A stretch of 27,765 bases of DNA, taken from the IMG/VR virus record IMGVR_UViG_3300008105_000021, positions 1 through 27,765 of that record; one strand, given 5' to 3'. Source of the stretch: a virus. The position numbers were made by a program, and so were the translations under genes. The notes beneath the pieces were generated by a model that saw nothing but the letters and a program-made list of their open reading frames with translations, had not been told where the DNA came from and made no database searches. Shown here piece after piece: positions 1-8,502 of this stretch. Numbering within the stretch: position 1 is the first letter of the stretch; each line of letters begins with the position of its first letter.

Positions 1-12
1 CCACAGGGGGGG

Positions 13-375
13 ATGGGAAGCCCCGCGCGGAGTGTGGGGGGCGTGGGGGGCGTGGGGGGCGTGGGGGGCGTGGGGGTACCCAGGTGGGTGCTGGCTGTGG
101 GGATTGTGCTGGTGGTGATCGCCGCGGCGGCGGTGCTGATGCCGCTGAAGGTGCTGGCCGCTGCTGTGCTCGTGTGCGCCGGGCTGACCCTGCTCGTGAC
201 GGGCGTGGTCGGGGTGGTGGTGGCTGCTGTTGGTGAAGAGATGGGGGTTTGTGAGTCGGGGCAGGGAATCCCCACGCGGAGCGTGGGGGTACCCGAGGGG
301 ACCGGCCCGGAGGTCCGGGGTACACGGGAGGCGGGCGTGGACGCCCGCCCCACCGGGGTAGACAGGGGAGAGTGA
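13..375 (+). CDS. Small predicted membrane protein, two TM segments
   Basis: The 120-residue product has a Gly/Val-rich start encoded by a G-rich tandem repeat, then two strongly hydrophobic stretches at about residues 26-44 and 47-73 separated by a short Pro-Leu-Lys turn. The last 35 residues or so are encoded by repeat units of families C, B and A, so the original protein may be only the membrane core. Two helices and small size fit a holin-like or accessory membrane protein, but no motif identifies it. The ATG at 13 is the only upstream start seen; a GTG near 88 would remove the repeat-coded start. The gene lies near the window edge and its function is unknown. Confidence 0.4.
   Translation: MGSPARSVGGVGGVGGVGGVGVPRWVLAVGIVLVVIAAAAVLMPLKVLAAAVLVCAGLTLLVTGVVGVVVAAVGEEMGVCESGQGIPTRSVGVPEGTGPEVRGTREAGVDARPTGVDRGE
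16..77 (+). repeat. Degenerate family C unit with expanded 9-bp tandem
   Basis: A decayed family C hairpin at about 20-40 runs into four to five copies of the 9-mer GCGTGGGGG/GCGTGGGGGG, ending in GGTACC. The expanded unit is the 3' arm and tail of family C. The G-runs could form a G-quadruplex. Confidence 0.7.
270..354 (+). repeat. Repeat cluster C-B-A
   Basis: Family C at 270-294 (arms CCCCACGC and GCGTGGGG around GGA, then GTACCC), family B at 304-323 (arms CCCGG and CCGGG around AGGT), and a family A unit at 330-354 with loop TGGA instead of GGGA. Confidence 0.85.
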
Positions 376-432
376 GGGGCGGCTGTGTTGGTGTGTGATC
401 GGTTACTCGTTTATAAGAAAGGTTGGTGTGGT

Positions 433-780
433 ATGGCGAAGTTGGACCTGAATGCGGAGGCCCTTGGTCGGCTGGACAACCGGCGCGTGAGCGCCGCGAT
501 CAACCATGAGGTGCGGAGGCTCGTGAGCGACCTGCAGAGCCGCCCCGGCGATGACCGGGCCAGGACGCTGACGATCAAGATGACCCTCACGCCGGACCTC
601 AAAGATGACCTGGGGAACCTGGAAACCTTCAAGGGTGAGGTCAACGTCTCGGGGAGCGTGCCCGACAGCCGGAGCAGGCCGATCCAGTTTGCCATCGGGG
701 AGAAGAAGGGCGAGGCGTTCTTTGAGGAGAGCGGCGGGAACCCGCTGCAGGGGACGCTCGACGACGTGAAGAAGTCATAA
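433..780 (+). CDS. Conserved-looking small phage protein, function unknown
   Basis: The 115-residue soluble product starts MAKLDLNAEALGRL. The ATG at 433 is chosen because AAGAAAGG lies just upstream (about 415-422); the frame is open back to 385 but without a better ribosome site. It is charged, with no signal peptide or membrane segment. The middle (residues 45-85) alternates in a way that suggests beta strands. It sits directly before a DUF2303-like gene, a pairing that suggests an early phage function, but I do not recognise the family. A terminator-like hairpin follows the stop. Confidence 0.75.
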   Translation: MAKLDLNAEALGRLDNRRVSAAINHEVRRLVSDLQSRPGDDRARTLTIKMTLTPDLKDDLGNLETFKGEVNVSGSVPDSRSRPIQFAIGEKKGEAFFEESGGNPLQGTLDDVKKS

Positions 781-788
781 GGGGCGAT

Positions 789-819
789 GCCCGCCGGTGA
801 GAGCCGGTGGGCGTTCTTT
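789..819 (+). terminator. Terminator- or attenuator-like hairpin
   Basis: Arms GCCCGCCGG (789-797) and CCGGTGGGC (804-812) pair over nine positions with one G-T pair and a six-base loop, followed by GTTCTTT. It sits between two co-directional genes, so it may attenuate rather than end transcription. The T tract is weak. Confidence 0.4.
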
Positions 820-865
820 GGTGCGCGCGTGCGTGCCGGGTTTGGAACTAAGAAAGGAAAATGTT

Positions 866-1888
866 ATGAGTGGTACACAGAGCGGTGCGGGCGGTATTGG
901 TCGGCAGGCGGGCGGGGACGCCCGCACCACCGGTGGTGGTGAGTTTGGTGGTGGGGGTGGGTTTGGTGGGTTGTTGCCGGTGTTGCAGGATCAGCGGGCC
1001 GTCGCCAAGGAGTTGGCGATCGCCAACAAGGGCGTCAACATCACCGAACTGCCGGACATCGACCCGAGGACGGGGTATTGGGCGAGCCGGGCTGGTGAGG
1101 ATGGGAGCCTGGTGCACGAGCTGGTGCTCTGCCCGGCGGGGCCGCGCGACCACGCCGCCGATGACCTGGCCGCGCTGATTGACCTGGCCGACGATGAGTG
1201 CGTTGGGTTCAAGGGTGCTGACGACAAGGTGCTCAAGCCCGTGGCGTCGATCTGGGTCTCGGCCCATAAGGTGAGGCTGGTCTTTGACCATCGCGGCCGG
1301 CGCGAGGAGCACGCGACGCTGTCGCTCTTTGAGGGTGAAGCCTTCAGGGTGGTGCGGAAACTTGTTCACGGCGAGGCCGTTGCTGGCGTTGATGATCCGC
1401 AAGCGGTCAGCGTGTTCTGGAGGAGCAACAAGAAGTTGATCGACCTGATCCGCGTCGCGCTGAACGCGCGGTCCGAGGGGCCGGTGCGGATCGAGCCGTT
1501 CGGTGTGCTCGTGGGCCTGCGCAGGATGAAGGTCTACGGCAGTAGTTCGGCCGTCAGCGACGTTGGCGGCGGGCGCGAGAGCCAGAGCCGAGAGGTTACA
1601 AACGAGGCCCTCGGGTGGGATGAGGCGTGGGAGGAACTGACGCTGACGCTGCCGGTCTATGACAACCTCCGCCTGGTCGACGGTGCGCCGTCGCTGTCGG
1701 TGGGCGTGAAACTGGACCTGAGCGTCGACGCCGGCACGGGGAACCTGCGCCTGCGGCCCAAGGCCGGGGAACTGAGCCGGGCGGTGGATGCGGCGATGCT
1801 GGAGGTTGTTGAGAGCCTCCGGGGTGCGCTGAATGCACGCGGGCTTGGCAAACTGGTGGCGGTCTACCGCGGGTCTGAGGAGTTCTGA
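866..1888 (+). CDS. DUF2303 / YfdQ-like phage protein
   Basis: The 340-residue product starts at an ATG at 866 preceded by AAGAAAGGAAA, the same style of ribosome site as the gene before. Residues 14-22 are encoded by a family A repeat and are followed by a Gly-rich linker, so the folded part begins near residue 36. The core has a segment of the form WVS...RLVFDHRGRREEHATL and a C-terminal LPVYDN...VKLDLSVDAGTGNLRL stretch, which resembles the strand-rich end of DUF2303 proteins such as YfdQ of the E. coli CPS-53 prophage. That assignment is from memory of the family and is moderate at best. A YfdR-like HD protein two genes downstream supports it. Its biochemical role is unknown. Confidence 0.65.
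   Translation: MSGTQSGAGGIGRQAGGDARTTGGGEFGGGGGFGGLLPVLQDQRAVAKELAIANKGVNITELPDIDPRTGYWASRAGEDGSLVHELVLCPAGPRDHAADDLAALIDLADDECVGFKGADDKVLKPVASIWVSAHKVRLVFDHRGRREEHATLSLFEGEAFRVVRKLVHGEAVAGVDDPQAVSVFWRSNKKLIDLIRVALNARSEGPVRIEPFGVLVGLRRMKVYGSSSAVSDVGGGRESQSREVTNEALGWDEAWEELTLTLPVYDNLRLVDGAPSLSVGVKLDLSVDAGTGNLRLRPKAGELSRAVDAAMLEVVESLRGALNARGLGKLVAVYRGSEEF
907..931 (+). repeat. Family A hairpin inside a gene
   Basis: Arms GGCGGGCG and CGCCCGC(A) around loop GGGA, with one change in the tail. It lies in the N-terminal coding region of the DUF2303-like gene and reads in frame as AGGDART. Confidence 0.9.
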
Positions 1889-1910
1889 GGGTTGAGGGTT
1901 CGTCGGTGGA

Positions 1911-1935
1911 GGCGGGCGGGGACGCCCGCCCCACC
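1911..1935 (+). repeat. Family A hairpin
   Basis: Perfect family A unit in the 82-base gap between the DUF2303-like gene and the Gp37/Gp68 gene. Confidence 0.95.
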
Positions 1936-1970
1936 GGTGCCCTGACCACCGAAGAAACTGGAGCAAAGGC

Positions 1971-3092
1971 ATGAGCAACATCGAGTGGACAGACCGGACC
2001 TGGAACCCCGTCATCGGCTGTACGCCGGTGTCGCCGGGGTGCCTGAACTGCTACGCCGCGGCGATGGCGCGGCGGCTGGAGGGGATGGGCAAGGCCGACT
2101 ATGCGCCGCGACAGGTCGAGGCCGTCATGGGCACGCCCTACGACAAGTGCACGCCCGCAAAGACGCTCCGCATCGCCGAGGTGCGCGGTGGGCGGGCGGT
2201 CTTCGCCGGCGAGGTGCGGACGCTGGCGCACCGGCTGACCGAGCCGCTCAAGTGGCGCAAGCCGTGCCGGGTGTTTGTCAACTCGATGAGCGACCTCTTC
2301 CATGAGAGTGTGCCGTTTGAGTTTATTGACCGGGTGTTTGCGGTAATGAACGCAACGGCCTGGCGATTGCCGATTCCGAACGACTTGACAAAGGTCAAGC
2401 CGTGGCACACGTATCAGGTGTTGACGAAGCGGCCGGATCGGATGGCTGAGTACCTCGCTTCGCGTTCGGGGAAGTTCCGGCTTGGCAAGCACCCACTCTT
2501 CCTCGTGCGTGACATGTTTGCTGGTCACGGAGTGCACGTTGCAAACGCCAGCGCGTGTTTTCAGTGGCCCCTGCCGAACGTCTGGCTGGGCACGAGCGTC
2601 GAGAACCAGGCGGCGGCGGATGAGCGGATACCGCACCTGCTGCGGTGCCCGGCGGCGGTGCGGTTCTTGTCGTGTGAGCCGCTGCTGGAGCCGGTGCAGT
2701 TGCCAGCGTGGTTGAAGCCCGCGTACGACAACGGTAAGTTTCGCGGGTGGGATGTGCCGGGCGTAGCCCTGCGCGTACACGGCGGCAGCGAGGACCACTT
2801 CATCGATTGGGTCATCGTCGGCGGGGAGAGTGGGCCGGGGGCGCGGCCGTGTGAGGTGGATTGGGTGCGGTCGATCGTCCGGCAGTGCGGGGCGGCTGGG
2901 GTGCCGTGCTTTGTCAAGCAGTTGGGGGCGAACGTCGTGGGCGATCCGCACGTTCCGCCGTTGAGGGATGAGGCGACTGGGATGACGACGTACACGGTGC
3001 AGGAAGTCTTTGAGATCAATGACCGCAAGGGTGGTGATCCGTCTGAGTGGCCGGAGGATTTGCGGGTGCGACAGATGCCTGGTTGTGGGTGA
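1971..3092 (+). CDS. Phage Gp37/Gp68 family protein (DUF5131)
   Basis: The 373-residue product opens with SNIEWTDRTWNPVIGC, the hallmark of the Gp37/Gp68 (DUF5131) family. Cysteines 17, 24 and 27 form CX6CX2C, compatible with a radical-SAM-like Fe-S site. Further family blocks are VFVNSMSDLFHE, TYQVLTKRPDRMAEYL, NVWLGTSVENQ, RFLSCEPLLEP, DWVIVGGESGPGARP and GVPCFVKQLG. Length is longer than many members because of inserted segments near residues 155-190 and 245-265. The ATG at 1971 has GGAGCAAAGG upstream. The family is common in phages and its reaction is not established to my knowledge. It sits in an accessory run with HD and Dam genes, suggesting nucleotide or DNA modification, which is inference. 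Confidence 0.9.
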   Translation: MSNIEWTDRTWNPVIGCTPVSPGCLNCYAAAMARRLEGMGKADYAPRQVEAVMGTPYDKCTPAKTLRIAEVRGGRAVFAGEVRTLAHRLTEPLKWRKPCRVFVNSMSDLFHESVPFEFIDRVFAVMNATAWRLPIPNDLTKVKPWHTYQVLTKRPDRMAEYLASRSGKFRLGKHPLFLVRDMFAGHGVHVANASACFQWPLPNVWLGTSVENQAAADERIPHLLRCPAAVRFLSCEPLLEPVQLPAWLKPAYDNGKFRGWDVPGVALRVHGGSEDHFIDWVIVGGESGPGARPCEVDWVRSIVRQCGAAGVPCFVKQLGANVVGDPHVPPLRDEATGMTTYTVQEVFEINDRKGGDPSEWPEDLRVRQMPGCG

Positions 3093-3104
3093 CGGTGTTG
3101 GCAT

Positions 3105-3129
3105 GGCGGGCGGGGACGCCCGCCCCACC
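3105..3129 (+). repeat. Family A hairpin
   Basis: Perfect family A unit 12 bases after the stop of the Gp37/Gp68 gene. Confidence 0.95.
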
Positions 3130-3198
3130 CTGTTTTTAGGTGTTGGTGTGGTGTGGTGGTGTGGTGTGTGGTTTGGTAGTGCCGCTGGGGCGGCGGAA

Positions 3199-4020
3199 AT
3201 GAGGGTACCTATGGGTGGCGCGAAGCATTGGGATCAGTCTGGGCGGTGGATCGAACTGCACAGTGGCGAGGCGTTCTGCTTCCAGGATCAACCGACGATC
3301 TGGGCCAAGTATATTGAGCTGGCCGACATCGCCCACGCGCTGAGCAACATCTGCCGGTTCAACGGGCACTGCCGGGAGTTTTATTCGGTGGCCCAGCACT
3401 CGGCGGTCTGTGCGCTGCTGGCCGCTGAGGCGATGCCCAAGGGGCTCGACCCGGCGTGCGGCCTGCGCGTCCCTCGCGGCGAGCTGGAACTGGCGCGGTG
3501 GATGCTGCTCCATGATGCGCACGAGGCGTACATCGGGGATATCAGTGCGCCGCTGAAGAAGTGGATCGCGCTTGGGGGCCAAGGAGATTCCACCGCCTCT
3601 CAGTTGAAGGGGATCGCCCGTGAGATTGATAGCGCCGTCGAGAGCCGGTTTGGGGTGTTGCGGTCGACGCACCCCGACTGGGAGAAGGCCGTCAAGGGTG
3701 TTGACCTGGCGGTGATGAAGGTCGAGCGGCGGTGCCTGATGAGCGACAGGTGGGAGTGGCCGCAACTCGCCGACGTGCCCGAGGCGGTGCTGGATGGGGT
3801 GGAGATCACGGCGATGGGGCCGAGGGAGGCTCGGCGCGGGTTCATGGCCGTGTTTGATGCGCTCTTTGGGGCCAGCCGGGGGGTGCTGAGTTCGGGTGAT
3901 TGGGTTGGGTTGTGGGAGGCGTGTGGGTTGTCGAGGGTGTCAGAGAGCAAGGAAGGCGGGCCGGGAGGCCCGCCCCACCTGGATGACCGCCCCGGCGGGG
4001 GTGCTGGGGGTGTGGCGTGA
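3199..4020 (+). CDS. HD-domain phosphohydrolase, YfdR-like
   Basis: The 273-residue product has an HD-type metal site: H67 in SVAQHSAVC and H105-D106 in MLLHDAHEAYIGD, with the conserved lead-in DIAHALSNICRFNGHC. This is the layout of the phage YfdR/YfbR-like group, which includes 5'-deoxynucleotidases, so a role in nucleotide pools is likely but not shown. The ATG at 3199 or the one at 3211 (GAGG at 3201-3204 ahead of it) could be the start; the frame runs open to 3010, but upstream residues overlap the previous gene and look non-native. The last 25 residues or so are encoded by a variant family A repeat and are probably an added tail. Its stop overlaps the next gene's GTG. Confidence 0.85.
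   Translation: MRVPMGGAKHWDQSGRWIELHSGEAFCFQDQPTIWAKYIELADIAHALSNICRFNGHCREFYSVAQHSAVCALLAAEAMPKGLDPACGLRVPRGELELARWMLLHDAHEAYIGDISAPLKKWIALGGQGDSTASQLKGIAREIDSAVESRFGVLRSTHPDWEKAVKGVDLAVMKVERRCLMSDRWEWPQLADVPEAVLDGVEITAMGPREARRGFMAVFDALFGASRGVLSSGDWVGLWEACGLSRVSESKEGGPGGPPHLDDRPGGGAGGVA
3955..3979 (+). repeat. Family A variant with compensatory stem change
   Basis: Arms GGCGGGCC and GGCCCGCC around GGGA, then CCACC. The loop-closing pair is C-G instead of G-C, changed on both sides, so pairing is kept. It is coding, in the tail of the HD gene. Confidence 0.9.
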
Positions 4021-4907
4021 ACGACCTCTTTGCACAGCCCGCCGTGGCGGATGTCAGCCTGCCTGCGATTACGGCGATCGCGCCGTGGTTTGGGGGTAAG
4101 CGGACCCTTGCGCCCAGGATCGTCTCGCTCATGCGGCCGCACCGCTGCTACTGGGAGCCGTTTGTCGGTGGGATCAGCGTCGTGCTCGTCAAGCCGCCGG
4201 CACCGATGGAGACGATCAACGACCTCAACGGGGAGATAACCAACCTGGCCCGTGTGCTGGCGTCGCCGGCGTGTGCGGACCTCTACGGCAGGCTCCAGCG
4301 GACGGTGATGAGTGAGCAGTTGCACGCCGAGGCGGCGCAGCGGTGGAAGGACAGGGGGATCACGCCCGCGCCGGACGTGCCCGACCTGGAGCGGGCGTAT
4401 GACTACTTCCTGTGCGCGTGGCTGGGGCGCAACGGGGTGGCCGGTACGTCCAGTTACAATAATGGGTTCTGCGTGCGGTACACGGCCAACGGTGGGCACG
4501 CGGCCAAGAGGTTCCGATCCGCCGTCGAGTCGATCTTTGATTGGCATGAGCGGCTGCGGAACGTAACAATCCTCAACCGTGATGGGTTTGAGTTGCTCGA
4601 CCGGATCGAGGATGAGCCGAAGACCGTCATCTACCTGGACCCGCCGTACGTCGAGAAGGGGGCGAAGTACGTCCATGACTTTGCCCCCGATGACCACCGG
4701 CGGCTGCGCGAGAGCGTCGAGCGGTTCGGCAAGGCGCAGGTGATCGTCAGTTACTACGACCACCCGAAGGTGCGCGAGCTGTACGCCGGGTGGAGGTTCA
4801 TCGACTGCACGATGACCAAGAGCCTCGTCAGCGCCGGGATGCGGGCCAAGGGTGGGACGACCGTTGCGCCGGAGGTTTTGATTGTCAATGAGGGGGGTGG
4901 GGCGTGA
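4017..4907 (+). CDS. D12-class DNA adenine N6-methyltransferase (Dam-like)
   Basis: The 296-residue product has the Dam/D12 layout: SAM-binding APWFGGKRTLAPRI (residues 22-35), then YWEPFVGGISV and INDLNGEITNLARVL, and the catalytic VIYLDPPYVEKG with DPPY at about 208-211. It should methylate adenine N6 in DNA using S-adenosylmethionine. No restriction endonuclease partner is seen, so it may protect phage DNA or regulate, which is inference. The start is GTG at 4017, overlapping the HD gene stop (GTGA), which indicates translational coupling. The target site cannot be told from sequence. Confidence 0.93.
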   Translation: MNDLFAQPAVADVSLPAITAIAPWFGGKRTLAPRIVSLMRPHRCYWEPFVGGISVVLVKPPAPMETINDLNGEITNLARVLASPACADLYGRLQRTVMSEQLHAEAAQRWKDRGITPAPDVPDLERAYDYFLCAWLGRNGVAGTSSYNNGFCVRYTANGGHAAKRFRSAVESIFDWHERLRNVTILNRDGFELLDRIEDEPKTVIYLDPPYVEKGAKYVHDFAPDDHRRLRESVERFGKAQVIVSYYDHPKVRELYAGWRFIDCTMTKSLVSAGMRAKGGTTVAPEVLIVNEGGGA

Positions 4908-4939
4908 AGGGCGGAAAAACAAGCATTGGGAGAACAGCA

Positions 4940-5302
4940 ATGGCAAAGCGTGCGGTGAGCAAGAGCGGTGGAAAAAAGGGCGTGCGCGGGCGGGTTGGTG
5001 GCAAGGCGGGCGGGGACGCCCGCCCCACCAACGCCCGCCCCACCGGGGAGGAGAGTGGCGACTGGATCGGCAACCGCATTGCCGCGGCGGTCAAGCAGGA
5101 GCGGGATCGGTGTGTGGGGATTGCCGGGGATGCTTGGCAGAGGATCAGGCACGCCGTCCAGCAAGACCCGGATGCGGTGTTAGCCATCTCCATCGCCGAC
5201 CGGGCCTATTGGGATATCTACAAGGGAATGCCGTGGCCGCCGGCACCGCCCGCAGCGCCGCCGCGAAAGCGGCCCGGGCGCGATCAGCGGAACTGGTCCT
5301 GA
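4940..5302 (+). CDS. Small basic protein of unknown function
   Basis: The 120-residue product starts MAKRAVSKSGGKKGVRGRV. The ATG at 4940 is preferred because GGGAG lies about 8 bases upstream; a GTG at 4904 overlapping the Dam stop is the alternative and would add 12 residues. The basic start suggests nucleic-acid contact. Residues 24-37 are encoded by a family A unit plus a half unit. The remaining part (DWIGNRIAAAVKQERDRCVG onward) is helical, and the C-terminus is Pro/Ala-rich and basic. I do not recognise the family. Confidence 0.65.
   Translation: MAKRAVSKSGGKKGVRGRVGGKAGGDARPTNARPTGEESGDWIGNRIAAAVKQERDRCVGIAGDAWQRIRHAVQQDPDAVLAISIADRAYWDIYKGMPWPPAPPAAPPRKRPGRDQRNWS
5005..5044 (+). repeat. 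Family A hairpin plus 3' half unit
   Basis: Full unit at 5005-5029 followed by a 15-base half unit ending CGCCCGCCCCACC. It is coding and reads in frame as AGGDARPTNARPT. Confidence 0.95.
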
Positions 5303-5344
5303 GACTGATTGGTTGGATGGAACTTTTCTCGATGATGGCGATGA

Positions 5345-5369
5345 GGCGGGCGGGGACGCCCGCCCCACC
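5345..5369 (+). repeat. Family A hairpin
   Basis: Perfect unit in the 137-base gap before the primase-helicase gene. Confidence 0.95.
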
Positions 5370-5439
5370 CCCCCACGTTGCTGCGCACTCGCCGTTTATT
5401 CTGCCCGTAACCACACGCCCTGGCTAAAGCACCACCCCC

Positions 5440-8400
5440 ATGTCCTCCCTTTGGAAGCGGTATAAGAAAGGCCTGCCCTGCCCGATCTGCGGCAAGGACT
5501 CCGCGTGCTCGCAGCACGCCGAGGGGTGGGTCAAGTGCATGCGCGCCGGGCCGGGGGCGATCGCCGTCGTGCCGGGGTGGGAGTATGAGCGGGCCATCAC
5601 CAAGGCGGGACTCGACGGCTCCGTCGCCTTCAAGTGGGTGCCGCCGGGGGGCGTGCGCGAGGTTACACCCTTCCAGAAAGCCGAGGCGGAGAAAGAGGAC
5701 CAGCAGTACGCCGTCTGGACCGTCGAAGAGGCGACGCGGAACTGGCACCGGGCTGGCCAGGGGGACCGCGAAGGGAAAGGGGCCAATCACCCGAGGCTGA
5801 AAAAGTATCTCGGCGAGGCGCGGTGCCTGCCCCTGGAGCGGTTGCCGCTGGGGCAGTTACCCAAGTGCCTGCGCTTCGCCCCGAGGTGCCTGCACTCGGG
5901 CAGCAGGGCCAAGGGGACGCGCGTCGAGTGGCCGGCGATGGTGGCCGCCTATGAGCACGGCATACCGGAACTGAAAAACCTGCAGAACGAGACTAAGCAG
6001 CGGTATGTGGCGATCCACCGCACGTTCCTGAGCCGGGCGACGGCCGACAAGATCGGCAAGGAGGAGGGGCCGGGGGGCGATGCCCGCATGACGCTGGGCC
6101 GGGAGTTGATACCCGACTTTTCATCCCCGATCGTGCTCAGCGATAACTATCGCTCGGGGGTGCTGATCGTTGGCGAGGGGATCGAGACGACGATGGGTGG
6201 GTGGCTGACGCGGGCGGACCATGCCGCGGCGTGGGCGATGCGCGACCGGGGGCACCTGATGAACATGCCCCTGCGCGATGAACTCTTCACCTGGGGGGGC
6301 GAAAGGTCGATCCACACCGTTGTGATACTCGAGGACCTGGACCGCTCGCGGGACGGCCAGAAGGCGTGCATGGTGCTTGAGGACCGCATCCGCAAGAGGG
6401 CACCGCACGTGAGCGTCGTGCTGGCAAAGATCAGGCCCGAGGATTGGCCCACCCTTGCGGAGAAGGACGCCGATGGGGATGTCTGGCCCGCAGGCGACGC
6501 CAAGAGCAGCGACTGGAACGATCCGTACAAGATCGCCACGCCCGAAGAGGTCGAGGCGGCGTTGTGGCGCGGGGTGAACCTGGACGCGAACGCCGCCAGG
6601 GCGGCGAGGATCGCTTCTGAGCCGCCTGTGGTGGAGGTGGGGGTCACAGAGGGGGAAAGTGGGCAGGATGGGTGGGAGGCGGGCGGGGACGCCCGCCCCA
6701 CCGGGGACGCCCGCCCCACCGAGGCTGGTGGGGGTGGAAGTGGCAGTGGGCCGCCGGGAGAGCCGCCCAAGGGTGGCGCTGAAAGCGCTGCTGGGGGGGA
6801 TGGGGACAGACCCAGGGCCAAGCGGCCGGTGATCCCCGAGGACCGGCTTGACCAGGCTGAGCGGTACCTGAGCATGGTCGAGATGGGCGAAGGGGCGAGC
6901 GCCTTCCCCCAGGTTACGTATTGGCAGGACCGCTGGTATGAATACACCGGGCGGCATTGGGTTGAGATGTCCCCGTCGAAACTCTTTGGGCGCGTCCAGC
7001 GGTGGCTGCGCGGGTGCTGGACGAGGCACCGGGGCGAAGTGGTGCCCGCATCGACCCTGCCCGAGGACGTGGGGCACGTAACTAAGTCGCTCGCTGGGCT
7101 GGTATTCAACGACTGCGAGCAGATGCCGGCGTGGATGGACCTGGGCGTGCGCGAAGGGGGTAGCGTTGACCTGGCCTCCGCCGTGCGGCGGCGTGGCTCG
7201 GCCGGGATGGATCAGAAGCGGCAACTGGTGGCCTATGCCAATGGCCTCGTCGATCTCCGCGAGCTGGCCGAGGGGAGGTACACCGTGCACCCCCACTGCC
7301 CGCAGTGGTTCAGCGCCAGCGTGCGCGACTTTGCCGTTCCGGCGGGCGATGAGATCGCTGCGGCGTGGGCGGCGCACCACGATGGGGACTCGACGCTGAT
7401 CGGCGAGATCATCGAGGCCAAGTGCCCGAAGTGGCTTGCCTTCCTGCGCGAGATCACCGACGAGGACGATGCGTGGATCGACTCGCTCGGGGAGTTCTTT
7501 GGCCAGAGCCTGTCGGGCCGGCGGCTGGTGCATAAGGTGCCGCTCATCATCGGGCCGCAACGCGCGGGCAAGGGGACGATCGACAAGGTCTGGCAGATGG
7601 TCGTGGGTGAACGCAACGTGGTGGCGACGAGTTTTCGCGCCATGACCAGGCAGTTCCACTGGTCGGCGTGGGTGGGCAAGAACCTGGCGGTGATGAGCGA
7701 TGCCAAGGTGAGCCACATGATCGACTCGACCGAGGCCGTCGACAAGATCAAGATGGTCAGCGGGGACGACGCCGTCGAGGTCGAGTGGAAGAACGACAAG
7801 GTGATCCGGTCGATGCGGCTGCCGGCGACGCTGGTGATCTATTCCAACGACACGCCCAACTTGCGCGATGAGAGCACGGCACTGGCACACCGGTTCGTCT
7901 TCTTGCCGCTGACAAAGACGTACCTGGGCCGGGAGGACATGGGGTTGATTGAGCGTTTGTCCGAGGAACTCGAAGGTATCACGCTGTGGGCGCTGGCTGG
8001 ATATAAACGGCTGCTGGGCCGTGTGCGGGTGAAGGCTGGGGTTACTGAGCCTGCTGTGAGTGAGGACCAGCGGGAGGGATTCAAGCGGCTTAGTTCACCT
8101 GTGCGGGCGTTTGTTGAGGACCATGTGCAGGTAACCGAGAGCGATGCCGACGTGGTGTGGCAGCCGGACGCCTTTGCCGCCTGGCAGCGGTGGTGTGAGA
8201 ACGGGGGGAACGCGCCTGGGTCGTTGGAGCGGTTTGCAGCAGCGATCTATGGGATGTTCCCGCAGTGCCGTGTGCCAAAGGGTTCTGGCGATGGCTCGCA
8301 GACTGGGCGCGTGCGGTTGATAAGGGCGAACGCTGATGGGGTTCGACTCAGCCGCAACGTCAGGGTCTTTAGGCGGATGAAACTGGTTGATCTACCGCCA

Positions 8401-8502
8401 GGTGTTCGCAGGCCCGAGTGGACAGGGGAGTCGGTGTCGGAGAAGGCACAGCAACAGTGGCTGAAGCCCGAGCAGGACGACGACGATCCGCCACCGTTCT
8501 GA
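5440..8502 (+). CDS. Primase-helicase: zinc/Toprim primase plus SF3 helicase
   Basis: The 1020-residue replication protein has three parts. Residues 14-33 hold a zinc-binding pattern (C14, C17, C23, C33). A Toprim region follows, with VGEGIETT near 245 and ILEDLDRS near 298-302. After a linker (about 410-460) comes a P4/D5-type helicase with Walker A GPQRAGKGT (about 704-712), a downstream NLAVMSDAK block and SNDTPNLRDESTALAHRF near 805-822. It should prime and unwind phage DNA. The linker contains a family A repeat and half unit, in frame. No clear ribosome site precedes the ATG at 5440, yet the conserved CPIC so near the start supports it. A 0.9 kb non-coding region with iteron-like motifs follows, compatible with an origin. 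Confidence 0.92.
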   Translation: MSSLWKRYKKGLPCPICGKDSACSQHAEGWVKCMRAGPGAIAVVPGWEYERAITKAGLDGSVAFKWVPPGGVREVTPFQKAEAEKEDQQYAVWTVEEATRNWHRAGQGDREGKGANHPRLKKYLGEARCLPLERLPLGQLPKCLRFAPRCLHSGSRAKGTRVEWPAMVAAYEHGIPELKNLQNETKQRYVAIHRTFLSRATADKIGKEEGPGGDARMTLGRELIPDFSSPIVLSDNYRSGVLIVGEGIETTMGGWLTRADHAAAWAMRDRGHLMNMPLRDELFTWGGERSIHTVVILEDLDRSRDGQKACMVLEDRIRKRAPHVSVVLAKIRPEDWPTLAEKDADGDVWPAGDAKSSDWNDPYKIATPEEVEAALWRGVNLDANAARAARIASEPPVVEVGVTEGESGQDGWEAGGDARPTGDARPTEAGGGGSGSGPPGEPPKGGAESAAGGDGDRPRAKRPVIPEDRLDQAERYLSMVEMGEGASAFPQVTYWQDRWYEYTGRHWVEMSPSKLFGRVQRWLRGCWTRHRGEVVPASTLPEDVGHVTKSLAGLVFNDCEQMPAWMDLGVREGGSVDLASAVRRRGSAGMDQKRQLVAYANGLVDLRELAEGRYTVHPHCPQWFSASVRDFAVPAGDEIAAAWAAHHDGDSTLIGEIIEAKCPKWLAFLREITDEDDAWIDSLGEFFGQSLSGRRLVHKVPLIIGPQRAGKGTIDKVWQMVVGERNVVATSFRAMTRQFHWSAWVGKNLAVMSDAKVSHMIDSTEAVDKIKMVSGDDAVEVEWKNDKVIRSMRLPATLVIYSNDTPNLRDESTALAHRFVFLPLTKTYLGREDMGLIERLSEELEGITLWALAGYKRLLGRVRVKAGVTEPAVSEDQREGFKRLSSPVRAFVEDHVQVTESDADVVWQPDAFAAWQRWCENGGNAPGSLERFAAAIYGMFPQCRVPKGSGDGSQTGRVRLIRANADGVRLSRNVRVFRRMKLVDLPPGVRRPEWTGESVSEKAQQQWLKPEQDDDDPPPF
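6678..6720 (+). repeat. Family A hairpin plus half unit in an interdomain linker
   Basis: Full unit at 6678-6702 and half unit to 6720, in frame (AGGDARPTGDARPT) between the primase and helicase parts. The following linker is Gly/Ser/Pro-rich. Confidence 0.95.

Noticed and set aside
388-417. TTGGTG and TATAAG as a sigma-70 promoter before the gene at 433
   Set aside because: The implied transcript start would fall on or after the ribosome site, leaving almost no leader.
4904-4939. GTG start for the small basic protein
   Set aside because: The ATG at 4940 has a clear GGGAG at proper spacing. The overlap start is possible but less supported.
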